5,491 nt of DNA from Methanobacteriota archaeon (GTDB lineage Archaea > Halobacteriota > Methanomicrobia > Methanomicrobiales > Methanospirillaceae), in the NCBI GenBank assembly GCA_009779205.1, contig WRER01000077.1, positions 1 through 5,491 of the forward strand. Direction: 5' to 3'. Position numbers and translations under genes: made by a program. The notes beneath the pieces are model-generated. The model made no database searches. It was not told the origin of the DNA and saw only the letters and a list, made by a program, of their open reading frames with translations. Positions within the stretch are counted from its first letter, which is position 1. Each line of letters begins with the position of its first letter. Of this stretch, positions 4,918-5,491 are shown in pieces.

Positions 4918-5491
4918 ATCGTGATCCATCACATCAGATAACATTACACAAATCTCTCCAAAAAACTCAGCTTGATCAAGAGAAACAAAGCCATCGTACG
5001 CCAAGAAAAGAAGTGAAATAAACACCTGATGATGAGGAGCATCAAGCGCGTCCGCAAGCCTTGAAAGCGTTACGGACTCATCCTGTTCAAGCAGCGTATG
5101 ACAACAGGAAAGCACGTGTGAGGCAGCATCCTGATATGCCTCCTCATGGACAATATCTGAAACATCTTCCGCAAAAAGGTAAAAGTCAAATGGCTGCGAT
5201 GGCTCGCGTTGTCTTTTTCTCTCTTCTTTTTCTGCATCTCTGAGCAGATTAATGAGCATATACACAGATACAGGCTGTTTACGAAAGGATTTACGCTCCA
5301 GGCGACGAGAGATCTCCATCTCCAAAAACGCAATCGGATTCCCACCCCTTCGTTCTCTTCTAACAATGCCAAGAGACTCTTCATCATCAAAGAACTCCTC
5401 CCCGATATCACCCTCACTCTCACCGTCATCCTCGTCGATATTCACATCATCGAAATATTCAGCCTTAATGCGGAGGAGCGTTGCTGCGTAA
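4900..5491 (-). CDS. scpA: ScpA kleisin, chromosome segregation and condensation protein (partial, N-terminus beyond window)
   Basis: The frame is open from the right edge to TAA at 4902-4900, giving 196 residues of the middle and C-terminal parts. It begins with AATLLRIKAEYF, the ScpA segment that follows the N-terminal SMC-neck-binding domain. Next is a strongly acidic linker (about 14-39), then the basic RRERRGGNP, a helical region with FLEMEISRRLERK, and a C-terminal winged helix (about 138-183: VTLSRLADALDA, then FISLLFLAYDGFVSL and FGEICVML) that binds the SMC ATPase head. ScpA closes the SMC ring and takes part in chromosome compaction and segregation in the cytoplasm. A GTG at 5445 is not the start, since conserved ScpA sequence continues upstream of it. 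In many archaea smc lies next to scpA, so smc may lie just right of the window, but this cannot be seen. The 3' end overlaps that of the HdeD-like gene. Confidence 0.88.
   Translation of the reverse strand, partial: YAATLLRIKAEYFDDVNIDEDDGESEGDIGEEFFDDEESLGIVRRERRGGNPIAFLEMEISRRLERKSFRKQPVSVYMLINLLRDAEKEERKRQREPSQPFDFYLFAEDVSDIVHEEAYQDAASHVLSCCHTLLEQDESVTLSRLADALDAPHHQVFISLLFLAYDGFVSLDQAEFFGEICVMLSDVMDHDSLFHE

Noticed and set aside
5252..5491. Plus-strand open frame at the right edge
   Set aside because: It is antisense to scpA and its serine/arginine-rich translation is the shadow of the acidic linker codons.

Overview
The window looks like chromosomal DNA of a methanogenic euryarchaeon, most likely of the Methanomicrobiales (Methanospirillum-like). 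The lineage is inferred from gene content: an FmdE-family protein, a fused NnrE-NnrD repair enzyme, an archaeal-type ScpA kleisin, a stand-alone RNase III domain and an UPF0104/LPG-synthase-type membrane protein. Promoters look archaeal: TATA boxes lie about 25 bases before likely starts and convincing Shine-Dalgarno sites are scarce. No rRNA, tRNA, CRISPR array or insertion sequence was seen.

Layout. Bases 1-944 (minus strand) hold a short RNase III-like gene followed 20 bases later by an UPF0104 membrane protein gene that runs off the left edge. Bases 925-1845 are an untidy accessory patch. It has one intact gene, a cysteine-rich C_GCAxxG_C_C family protein at 1331-1747. Around it are four protein-like pieces without intact reading frames: two on the plus strand (925-1065, 1066-1180) and two on the minus strand (1187-1304, 1740-1845). 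In both minus-strand pieces one base change would rejoin two frames into a plausible protein. Bases 1846-3330 (minus) encode the bifunctional NAD(P)H-hydrate epimerase/dehydratase. It diverges from the FmdE-family gene (3434-4090, plus) across a nearly symmetric TATA element. After a 248-base AT-rich gap comes a six-helix HdeD/DUF308 membrane protein gene (4339-4917, plus). Its 3' end overlaps by 18 bases the 3' end of a convergent scpA gene (4900 to the right edge, minus).

How the genes fit together. Most are housekeeping genes (nucleotide repair, chromosome structure, RNA processing, membrane functions) with no single shared pathway. I see no clear new multi-gene system. The most unusual parts are the patch at 925-1845, the RNase III-like protein with substituted metal-ligand positions and no dsRNA-binding domain, and the shared divergent promoter, which argues for a shorter NnrE-NnrD N-terminus than the longest open frame allows.
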